A DNA stretch of 64,000 nucleotides, taken from Posidonia oceanica (lineage: Eukaryota > Streptophyta > Magnoliopsida > Alismatales > Posidoniaceae). Below the pieces are notes generated by a model. The model was not told the DNA's origin. It saw nothing but the letters and a program-made list of their open reading frames with translations, and did no database searches. The stretch covers positions 44,402,001-44,466,000 of the forward strand of contig JAZBRS010000035.1 in assembly GCA_037176725.1 (NCBI GenBank), in the 5' to 3' direction. A program made the position numbers and the translations under genes. Position 1 is the stretch's first letter. Each line of letters begins with the position of its first letter. Shown here piece by piece: positions 45,394-55,549 of this stretch.

Positions 45394-48300
45394 TGTAGTA
45401 ATCCTAAATTCTGATCGTCCATGCACGATGCCAAAAGCTCGCGTGCACCGATCAAAATAGGCTAACTATATGCGGTAGGATCCGAGGAAAGAAACTTGAC
45501 TCGGAAACATAGGCAAAAGAAGAAAAAGAAATGATAAGACAAATCGGAGTCGCCACCAGGTCTATTAAATTGGGAGACAGGGAAAATCGAGGGTAAAGCA
45601 TGAAAAGACATGCAAAACTGGATTCAAAGAGGGGGCAAAGGGATGCAATGCAATGCGATGCTATGCTATGCTATGCTATGACTCGTGCCTAGGATAAAGG
45701 AAAGGTCTTGCGAGCCAAGAGAAAGGGCAAGGACTCCTGTTACGCATGGGGAAGGTGTTAGACACCCCTGACACATCCGAGAGTCGGTCTTTCTTAGGCA
45801 ATCTCGCGTGCTAATGCAAGGAAGTGCTAGCCTAATGCCTAGATGCAATGAATGTCTACCTGTTATGCATGGGGAAATAAACGTGCTATCTATGTGCTTA
45901 GCGGCGCTGCTAGTGTTCCGAACTAGGCGAACCCTGGTTCGTGAGAACTCCAAGGTAGTAAGCATCATAGCCCTAATGCAAATGCTGGCGATAAAATAAA
46001 GCTGTGGGGAAAATCAGGCAATGCAAACGACATGCAAGATGTAAACCAAAGCAGGCGCGGAAAATGGTGTGAAAGCACGAAAAACGATGCAGGGGCGCGG
46101 AAAACAATGCAAAGGCACAGAAAACAATGCTAAGCAAGGTGCAAAGCCAAAACAGGGATTGGGCAGCATGCATGGGGGTGGTAGTACGCATTAGGAGCAA
46201 TAAAATGCGGAAAATGACAAACGAAATCAAGATCAGCATTTTAAAATCATGTCTAGCCAACTGTAAGCGTTGGACGCTGGCAACAGCGATGTCCAACGTT
46301 GGACGCTGCCATTGCTGGCATCCAACACCTGGCAGACAGCATGCAACTTTTGACAAAGAATGCATTCTAGCTATATGGATGCAATGCAGATGTAGAAATG
46401 TAGCTAAATGGGTGCATGACATGCAGGGCTAACAGGACAGAAGAACATAAGTAGATTCAGAGCAAGGGGCAATCTAAGATCAAGAATCAAAGCAAGCAGG
46501 GTGTTGGACGCCCGTGGACATGGTGTCCAACGTTAGACGCCAGAGAGACCGGCATCCAACACAGGCCAGAGGAAAATAAGACAAAAAAGCATACAGATAA
46601 CAAATAAAGATTAGGAACATGCATTAGGGCTACTGGGGACAAGCACAGACTAAGCATGCAAGCACAGGATACGAAAGCAACCAAAAAACTCACCATCTGC
46701 AGCATGTGCCAGGCACGAAGCACAACCAGAACATTGGACGTGAGTTGAACCAGCGTCCAATGTTGGACGCCTGGAACAGCAGTGTACAACACCCTGGGAG
46801 GCACAAACACACAAGAACTTGCATAAAACAAAGCATATGATCTAAGAAAGCTACGGAATAATTGCAAAGGAAGGTTAAGCATGCATATAAATGCAGGAAT
46901 CATGTAAACAAAATAGATCAGAGCATCATGCAAGCTAAAAAAGCAAGACAAAGGAGCAGGAGCGTTAGACGCTGGAGACAGCAGCGTCCAACGTTGGACG
47001 CTGAAGTCTCTAGTGTCCAACGACTGCAGCATGCAGACTCACCTGCACTAAAGGGGCAGCTCAGCTCTAAACCCCACTTAACAATCATGCAAACTACTGA
47101 AGACATGCCAGAACAGGAAAGAAGCATTCACCAAGCATTTAATCCATGATAAGCAAGAAGGCAAGAGCATGCATGGAAATAAAGGATAAAAATACAAGGA
47201 AAAAAAGCATGCAACTTAAGAGGATATTAGCAAGCCTAAGCATGGTTGCCATAGGGGCCAGGCATCTCTAAGCATACACAGATCATGCATAAATATCAAA
47301 AAGAGGCAAGGTGCAAGCATGGTAGTAAAATAAAACCAACAGACATGTTGGACGCTGGATGAACCAGCGTCCAACGTTGGACGCGGCTCACCTAGGCGTC
47401 CAACGCAGGCAGACAGCAGATAACTTAAAGCATGCAAAAAAAGATTTAGGCATGGATCTAAGCAAAGAAGTAAGCATGGTACAGCATCTGAAAACGTACA
47501 AAGAAGGCATGCAGCATGGATTTACAAAAAGAAACAGGCAATAGCAAAGCATGGCAAAGCAAAGGCAAAGGCTAACAAAGTAGGGTGTTGGACGCTGGCT
47601 ACTGCCGCGTCCAACGTTGGACGCACCAGCTTGGGCGTCCAACACACTGAACATCCTTCTGGCCACGAATCGCGGCCAAATGGATCCAAAGCTTCAAGCA
47701 AGCTTGCTAATAAGCAAGAGTGATTGACAACAAGCATGGTGGTGTGCTTGGTGCCAAGATTAGGCGAGTGGATTGCTCCACCCACCTCCTCCTCCTCATC
47801 GCTAGAAAACCAAGCAATGGAGGGGTGTGTGCTGTGCTAAGATGCATGGAAAACGCATAAAAACATTCAACCTATCATGCATGAGCTACGGGGATAGAAA
47901 ACTAACCTGTGCACGGCCTGGAATGGCGTGTCGACCTCCTTCACCGGCGCTGCGGAAGTGGCAGCAGGGTTGACTCCGGCGAGGTCTTGCGGCCAGCTAG
48001 GGGCACGGAGGAGGTCGGCTAAAGGTCCGGAGTGAAGGTGGATAGTTGGTCTTTGTTCTGGAGGTGGCAAATTGGCAAGAGAGTGGCTGTGCTGGTCTGT
48101 GTGTTCTGCCAAAGGAGGGTGTTTGGGCTGTTTTTGGCAAATGGGTTCATGGGCTTTTGCTTCAAATGGCAGCGGCTTGGGCGGGAATTGCCAGGCTTTG
48201 GCAGAGCTTCTAGGAGAGGGGAAGCCACGAGGATGGCAGGAGGAGGTGTGGGCAGGTTAGAGGGCAGCGCCAGAGACGCGGGTGGTAGGGGAATCGACGG

Positions 48301-48791
48301 CGAATGGCAGTGAGGAGAGGAGAGAGTGGGAAATGGGCTGAGATGGAAAAGATTGCTAGTAAATGGAGTAACTCAGCCTTGGAAGGTACTGGATGGCATG
48401 GAGTGCAAGAAGGGACAGGTAGTAAGTGCGGGGAGGCAGTGGAGTGGACGAGAGGTGAGCCGAAGGAGGCGAAGCAGCCACTGCTGCAACTGAGTCATTG
48501 GACGCTAGAACAGAAGGCATCCAACGTTGGACGCTAGCACAGGGCGCGTCCAATGTTGGACGCTGCCTATTCCAGCGTACAACACACCTAGTTGGCAAAA
48601 GCTGAAAATGGGCTTGGGCTTGGGCTTAGAAAGGCTTGAAAATGTGCAAAAAGGCTTGGGGTTTAGGTAAGGATTTTAGGTTGGTTTTGGAGTAGAAAGG
48701 GGTTGATCAAATGGAGAGTGTCGTTCCAGAGTCCAAACAAGCCTGCAGGAGAAATTGCCAACTTCTGGGCTATCAGAAAGGGTTGTCTACA
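45394..48791 (-). mobile_element. Solo LTR I, 3398 bp, minus, same family as LTR H
   Basis: Starts at 48791 (TGTAGACAACCCTTTCTGAT on the minus strand) and ends at 45394 (...GGATTACTACA). The GCATC TSD is perfect and no internal region is present. It has the conserved block (45680-45815), palindrome block (45900-45970), seven double-hairpin units (46269-46326, 46503-46560, 46733-46790, 46964-47020, 47347-47404, 47587-47643, 48497-48582), donor-like CAG|GTTAGT (47906) and internal PBS-like TGGCGACTCC (45547-45556). It is inserted in the gag of H, a relative of its own family. Open frames such as the ones near 48304-48537 are not genes. Confidence 0.9.
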
Positions 48792-48796
48792 GCATC
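48792..48796. repeat. TSD of solo LTR I (right copy, GCATC)
   Basis: Exact partner of 45389-45393. Confidence 0.9.
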
Positions 48797-50348
48797 CCCC
48801 GTCTCCTCTCCACTTTTGGTGTAGGAGATCTACCAACCCCTTTATCTGGATCAAGGGTCGACCCCAACCGACCTGGAGCTTGTCACCGCGTCTACCGCGG
48901 TGACCGCCACTCTGGCTCCAAGAGCATCGCCTTCTGTGCCATCCCAGGGGCTTCCCGTCTCGAGAATTCAGCCTTCTGCGGCTGCCTCTTGCGTAGGATA
49001 CACTCCTATTGCTTCCTTGGTTTCCGCACCCCCTTTGGCGGACACCTCCTCGCATCCCGACCCGTTAGTCGATGCTTTCTCTGCCTCGCAAGCGCAGCGT
49101 CTATTGGCTAAGGCCGATAGGCTGCGAAGCATGGCTCTCGCACTCGACCTGACTGTGGCCTGCTCTTCCCGCCCAACCCTTGAGGTTCCGGTGCTGCCTT
49201 CTGTAGCCCTGCAGGCGCACTACACTACACCTCCGCCCTTTCTGTCGCCCCGGCTCTTCACAGATTCGGCGATAGGAGTGCATTATCGGCCTCCTGCATC
49301 TGCACAGCATGCAACTCCTTCCTCTATTGGCCAGTCTTCTGGATTGGCAGGAGCATAGCACCCCTCAGGCCCGTTGCTCGGCACCGTGCCAATGCAACAG
49401 CTGCTGCTCCCCCGCACTACACCTTACATTGCACAGTATGTTATCTATCCATCTTCCTTGCATTAGGTTCAGACTCCTGCATACATAGCACCGCACTTCG
49501 CACCCTCGCACGCGTATGCTGGCCCTCACGCTACAACACCAGGTGGCGTGATGGTGGATCTGGAGGAGCGCTCTCACGCGACTCGCACAACATATGTGGT
49601 CCCTACCTCTGCTGCACAACCATCGCCAGTAGCAGCCTCAGACGCCTTCCTTACCAGGTTGGGTGATCTAGAGAGAGCACTTCGTCAAGTGCAAGGCTAG
49701 GACCGCCAGCCCTACCAATTTTGCGACCTCTGTCTCTTTCCCGAGGCCGCACACCCTTCAAAGTTCCGCATCCCGGACTTCAATAAATACAATGGTAGCG
49801 GCTGCTCCATCTCGCATCTGAAGGCATATTACGGGGATCTTGCTCAGCTTTAGGTTGATGAAAGGCTCCTTATCCGCCTGTTCCAGAAGAGTTTGACTAG
49901 CCCCGCGCTCAGGCTATTCACGTCCCTTGACACGGTTGTAGTTCAGACTTGGGCTGGTCTTTATCGGGCTTTCCTTGAGCAATATGCTTTCAACCTCGAC
50001 TTGATCCCCAAGAGGGAGGATCTCGTCGCCATCCGGTAGAGGCCCCAAGAGCCATTCGGGGAGTATGTCGGTCGCTGGTGCTCCGCAGCCGCCCAGGTCA
50101 AAGATAAACCCTCCGAGGAGGATTCTATCGACATGATCGTCAAAGGGGTGCTGCCAGTGACTGGGACTCTACTTTGCATCTAGCACATCACTAGTTTTGC
50201 ATCGCTGATTAGGACTGGCGCCCACGTGGAAAGCTCACTGTAGAGTGGGCATTTCCCCACACTTTCTGCATTGGCTAGGTAGGCCAACAACACCAGCAAT
50301 CGCCGCAGCAACAACTCTGCTTCTGACTGCTTCGAGCAGCACGCCGTC
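48797..50348 (+). pseudogene. gag of element H, main part, cut by J
   Basis: Continues gag of H after solo LTR I. The order is a divergent N-terminal part with an early stop (about 48832), SQAQRLLAKADRLRSMALAL (about 49090), a proline-rich part to GQSSGLAGA (49355, then TAG), HAYAGPHATTPGGVMVDLEE (about 49510), the capsid core YQFCDLCLFPEA to LEQYAFNLDLIPKRED (49710-50020) and EPFGEYVGRW (about 50050). It ends in an N/S-rich linker that breaks at 50348, where LTR J starts. At least eight in-frame stops are seen, most of them TAG where J has CAG. CCGTC at 50344-50348 is the expected TSD copy of J. Confidence 0.86.
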
Positions 50349-51748
50349 TGTAGACACCCCATTCTGACAGGCTAAACTGGTGGAATCTCTCTCTCTGGTG
50401 GCTTCTGGACCAAACCAACGCCTAAACCCAAACCTATGTTAAGACTTACACAATCCTTTTCATCTTTCCCCTCAAAACAAGCCTAAACTTGACCTGAGCT
50501 TACCCCCCTTTCCCGAACCTGAAAACCCACCAAAATCCATAGGAACATTCACCCCTGATGACTTAGCAAACCCACCAAAAAGCCTGCAAAATCTCAAACC
50601 AGACCCCTCCCAAAAAACCCTTTGAAACTTAGGTAAAACTATCCTTTTTCTACACTTCAAAATCCTCCAAAACTTTCTCAAAACTGAACCAAAACCCCGA
50701 GACCAAGACTAGAAACCCTAGACCCCACACCCGCCAAATTTCACCCATTTCCGAGACCTTTAAAACCCCCTTTCGCTGGAATTATCGTTTTCTCTCTCCG
50801 AGATTATCGTTTTCTCTCTCCTCTCTCTCTCCTGATTATCGCCCCTCTTTTCACCCCTTTCTTGACCATTTTCTGGCCTGGCTGTGGGCCCCCTTTGTGC
50901 TTCTATCTCTTCTCTATCTTATTTCTATTTTTACTTTATTTTTAGCATTTTCCTTAATTTTTAAAATTGTTTCCTCCAACTCATCTCTTTTCTCCTTTAT
51001 TCCCCCTTTTTTTCCCTTTTCTCCTTCCTTCTCTTTTCCTCTTCCTTTCCCTTGTTAAAGTCCACAAAAAGCCTTAAAAATCTCCAAAACTCTAAAACAT
51101 AAGAGAAACAAAGCAAAACTCTAAGAAAAATAATTAAAAACATTAAACGAACAATTGGAAACCTTAAACTTAACTAAACCAAGCTAAAATAGAAAATCAA
51201 GAATGCAAACTAAAAAATGCAAAACAAACTAAAACAAAATACTGTAAAATCAAGTAAAAAACTGAAATAAAGTCAGAACCTACCAAAGATGAAAACCCCA
51301 CTAAAAGAATTAAAAAAAAAAAAACAAACCCTAAAGAGAAGAATTAAAAATCAAATACTAAAACAGGTAATTAAAGAAAACAAAAGACTTAACCTAATGA
51401 ACATAAGGAAAATAACATAAAACTTAATTAAAAGAAAAAGAAAATACAGTTGGAAGACTTAAGAACACTTAATCAAACCAGGAAAAAACCAACTAAAAAA
51501 TATCAAGAAGAATTAACAAATAAAAATCAAAAAACATAGTTCAAAAGACTTAAAGGAGAAAAACATAAAAGACTAGAACTAAAAAGCCCAAAACCCACTC
51601 TAATTAACCTAAAAATAAATCTTAAAAATCCTAATTAACATCCTAAGCACTTAACAAGAAAAACATAATTAAAAAAAAAAAACAACTTAAAAGACTTAAC
51701 AAACATTTAATCAAAACAAAAAAACAAATTAAAAACAAAGGAAACAAA

Positions 51749-51785
51749 AAACCCTAAAACCCTAATCCCATTCCCCTTTAAAAGG
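51749..51785 (+). promoter_or_regulatory. Telobox pair and TATA-like box in LTR J
   Basis: Two overlapping AAACCCTAA motifs (51749-51765) lie about 11 bp before TTTAAAAGG (51777-51785), and a C/T-rich stretch follows. Teloboxes near TATA or initiator elements are known in promoters of plant translation genes. A core promoter here is an inference; LTR B retains only a telobox-like AAAACCCTAATC in this part. Confidence 0.4.
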
Positions 51786-53749
51786 ACCAACACCTCCTCA
51801 CCTTCCTCCTCTCCCACCAACACAGCCGTCCCTCTCCCTCTCTCTTTTTTTTCTCCCTCAAAAAAGCCAACAGACTCTCTCTTCTTTCTCCTCTCTTCTC
51901 CACCCAACAGACCATCACTCCAGCCACTTCTCCTTCTCTTTTTTTTCTCTTCCACAACCTAGACCTCTTCCTCCTCCCAACCACCACAACCCAACACCAA
52001 CAGACCCCCCTCTCCTCCCGTTTTTTTTGTTTTTCCGGCCAACTCCCCAACAAACAACCCACAACCAACACCTCCACAAACACAGCCCACTCCCACCATA
52101 CCACAGCCTCCACAGTCCTCTCCAGACCTCCACCATATCTTTCCCAACCCAGAAGCCAGAGAGAAGAAGACAAAACCAGAGGAAGAAGAAACCAGAAGAG
52201 AGAGAAAATCAGCCAAACTTCTCTATTTTTCTACGACCACCTCGACGCACGAAAAATTTATCCGAGCCCACCACTAGATCCGTCTCGTTCTCCCGTTCAA
52301 CCCCATATTTTTTTTTCCGCGTTTCGAGCTCCGTAGCGCCCGCAGCAGCTCGCCGGAGTTGGCCTTCTTCCCCGACGCCGTTCGCCGGAGCAGCGGCCAC
52401 GTCGCCTCCCCACGCCGCCACGCCGCTCCGCGGGTCTGCCCAGACCTCGCCGTGCCTCCACCAGACCTCCCACGAGCCAGCCGCACCACCAGAACGCCGC
52501 TCCGCCGCCTCCTCCACCGCGCGGCAAGTCGCCGGTGATAGCCCTCCGACGCCCTGCCCGCATGCTACTGTAACATGCTACAGTAGGTGCCATGCCTCTC
52601 TTTTTTTTTTTCATTTTTGCTTAACTTAGTAACTTTACCACATATTGCATTTCCACCTCATAGTTTTAATTATTTGCACTTAGCTCCTTCATCTGTTTAA
52701 ATTCATTTAACTTTGAATTAAAATCATATTAAATTGCATGAACTGTTTGTATTTTTCTGTATTTGCATGATAGTCCATTTGCTGTGTGTTTCAGTTATAA
52801 AATATTATGCTTTAGCCCCTCTACTTTACATTATTACACTTAGGTCCTGTTTTAAATCAGTCTATTTAATTACATGCATTTTACCATGCTGCATTGCATT
52901 CTAAGTCCCTACATGTTTCTATTTTTTCATTTAGATCCAACACACTGTAGTAACTTAGGTTTTATTTTAATTTTTGGTTGATGTATTGCACTTTTGCCCC
53001 TCTGTTTTTTCATTTTTGCATATAGGTCCATTTTAAATGGACAGTAACTCTTGCATGCATTTTTAGCCCATTACATTGCATTTTTGACCCCGATCTTTTT
53101 AAAAATCACATTGCAGTCCTGTGATCTATTTTTCAGAGCATGTTTTCCATATGAAATTGCATATTTGACCCCTGCATGATTTGAAAATCACACATAGAGC
53201 CTTGCATCTTTTGAAAAATCATGTGAAAAGACTGTTTTGCCCCCAAGTTGCATTTTAGCTCCTATGTTTGCAAAAATTGCATGTAGACCCCCCACTTGCA
53301 TTCCCGGACTCCCCAGAACCCCTGTTTTCTGGAAAATTTGCATTTTAGCCCCTTTCTTTTTCAAAAATGCTTTTAAACCCCTGTTCTTTCCAAATGGCTT
53401 TTCCTTGTCTTTTCTGGCTTTGCATGCATTCTGCATCCATTTTAATCTTGCATTTTACCTCCCCTTCGCATACACTAAGCACTTTTAACTCCCCTTCACT
53501 TGGGAGGACCTTCAGCACACCCTTAGGATCTCCTGAACACTTAGATCTGTTCTCCTCTTCTGTTCTGGCCCTTCTGCTCCGAAGCCGCGATATCTTCCAA
53601 TCCGATCGTCGGATCTCCTCAAGTAAGCTGCCCAGGCGACCGCAGCGAAGCGCTCTTCAGCATGGACCGAGCAGATCTCCGATCAGACTCCCGGATCCCC
53701 AGGTATATATTCCTGAACCCCTGCATTGCATTCATTTGCATGCCATTTG

Positions 53750-54720
53750 CCTCGTTTTGCGTGCCCTTTAGTTTTTTCGCCTCGTTTCGCGTGTTTTCAA
53801 GTTTTCTCGCTCCGTTTTGCACGCCACTTCTTTGTTTTGCACCGTTTTGCGTGCCCTTTAGTTTTTTCGCCTCGTCTAACGTGTTTTCAAGTTTTCTCGC
53901 TCCGTTTTGCGCGCCACTTCTTTGTTTTGCACCGTTTTGCGTGCCCTTTAGTTTTTTCGCCTCGTTTCGCGTGCCTTCAAGTTTTCTCGCTCCGTTTTGC
54001 GTGCCACCTCTTTGTCTTGCACCGTTTTGCGCGCAGTCTTGTTTTTCCTCTCCGTTTTGAGTGTCTTCATGTTTTCTCGCTCCGTTTTGCGTGCAGCTTC
54101 CTTGTTTCGCTCCGTTTCGCGTGCCCTTTAGTTTTTTCGCCTCGTTTTGCGTGTTTTCAAGTTTTCTCGCTCCGTTTTGCGCGCCGCTTCTTTGTCTTGC
54201 AACATTTTGCGTACCCTTTAGTTTTTTCGCCTCGTTTTGCGTATTTTCAAGTTTTCTCGCTCCGTTTTGCGTGCCGCTTCCCTGTCTTGCACTGTTTCGC
54301 GTGCCTTTTAGTTTTTTCCTCGTTTTGCGTGCCTTCAAGTTTTCTCGCTCCGTTTTGTGCGCCGCTTCTTTGTCTTGCACCGTTTTGCGTGCCCTTTAGT
54401 TTTTTTCGCCTCGTTTTGCGTGTTTTCAAGTTTTCTCGCTCCGTTTTGCGCGCCGCTTCTTCGTGTTGCACCGTTTTGCACGCCTTTTAGTTTTTCGCCT
54501 CGTTTTGCGTGTTTTTATGTTTTCTCGCCCCGCTTTACGCGCCGCCTCTTTGTCTTGCACCGTTTTGCGTGCCCTTTAGTTTTTCGCCTCGTTTTGCGTG
54601 TTTTCAAGTTTCCTCGCTCCGTTTTGCGCGCCGCACCTTTGTCTTGCACCGTTTTGCGTGCCCTCTAGTTTTCTTGCCCCGTTTTGCGTGTAGTCTCGCT
54701 TTCTTGCCCAGTTTTGCGCC
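53750..54720 (+). repeat. 90-bp tandem array with 30-bp subunits in LTR J
   Basis: GTGCCCTTTAGTTTTTTCGC returns every 90 bp (53761, 53851, 53941, 54121, 54211, 54301 and onward). Within each unit CGTTTTGCGTG returns about every 30 bp, so it is a three-part higher-order repeat. It yields open frames of up to about 250 aa on both strands. These are by-products of a unit length divisible by three. Confidence 0.9.
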
Positions 54721-55531
54721 CTTCTCCCGTTTTCTCGCACGATTTTGCGTTCTTGTTCCGTTCCTTGCATCATCTCGCATGTCTACCCTATTCTTGCCTC
54801 TTCTTGCATGCTTGTTTCGTTCCTTACGCCGTTTTCCCTTTGCATGTCGATCGCATTGCATGGTTTTCTCGCTGTTTTGTTTTATCGCCCGCATTTGCAT
54901 ATAGGGCGGTGATGCTTACTGTCCGGAGTTCTCACGAGCCAGGTTTCGCCCGGTTCGGAACACAGACAGCGTTGCTGAGCGCTTAGATTGCACGTTTACT
55001 TCCTTGCATCGTCTTTCATCACTTAGAGCACACCTTTGAGCATTTAGACAGGCATTCATTGGCACTTAGGCATTCAAAGTCCGCATCTCCCTGCATATGC
55101 GAGCGTAAGCCTAGAAAGACCGATTCTCGGGCGTGTCGGGGGTGCCTAACACCTTCCCCGCGCGTAACAGGAGTCCTTACCCTCTCTTGGCCTGCAATGA
55201 CCATACTGCCCTTGTCCTAGGCACGAGTCACCTCATTTGCATTCATTTGCATCTTATTTCTTTTGCATTGCTTTGCTTTGCATCTTTTGCTTGGTTTTGC
55301 GTGATTATTCGCGCATTTCCCCGGTTTTCCTCGTCTTCCGATTTAATAGACTTGGTGGCGACTCCGATTTTGTCTTATCTTCTTCTTTTCTTTCCTTTTT
55401 TTTCCTTTTTAAATGTTTTCGAGTTAGGTCTTCCTTCTCGGATATAGCCGCTTATAGTGAGCCTGATTCCGATCGGTGCACGCGAGCTTTGGCATCGTGC
55501 ATGGACGATCCGAACACCGGGATTACTACAG

Positions 55532-55549
55532 TGGCGACTCCGCTGGGGA
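55532..55549 (+). other. Primer binding site of element J
   Basis: TGGCGACTCCGCTGGGGA, 18 nt, one base after the LTR end. Complementary to the 3' end of a plant tRNA-Arg (acceptor 5' strand GACTCCG). Confidence 0.92.

Larger units (their letters stand above)
50349..55530 (+). mobile_element. 5' LTR of element J, 5182 bp
   Basis: Starts TGTAGACACCCCATTCTGAC and ends GGATTACTACA, one base before the PBS. It is the same family as A and B but about 0.8 kb shorter. Along it are CT-rich tracts (50800-50850), an A-rich part (51060-51750), two telobox motifs and a TATA-like TTTAAAAGG (51749-51785), then a C/T-rich stretch. These are followed by a GC-rich segment (52330-52580), degenerate T-rich repeats (52620-53450) and a donor-like CCCAG|GTATAT (53703). 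Finally come a 90-bp tandem array (53750-54720), the palindrome block (54905-54985), the conserved block (55095-55240) and the internal PBS-like TGGCGACTCC (55356). The 3' LTR is outside the window. Confidence 0.92.

Noticed and set aside
45389..45398. GCATC followed by TGTAG read as a plus-strand LTR start after a polypurine tract
   Set aside because: No purine tract precedes it, and the sequence inside is the reverse complement of an LTR end. GCATC is the TSD of minus-strand solo LTR I; the likeness to the GGGGCATC-TGTAG joints of E and F is chance.
52027..52629. 200-aa plus-strand frame in LTR J
   Set aside because: Low-complexity P/S/T/R-rich translation of C/T- and GC-rich LTR sequence. 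No domain, and no matching frame kept in LTR A or B.
53619..54490. Open frames of about 250 aa on both strands (rich in Phe/Ala/Cys on plus, in Lys/Asn/Arg on minus)
   Set aside because: They arise from the 90-bp tandem array in LTR J, whose length is a multiple of three. Both strands are open at once and the protein is purely repetitive.
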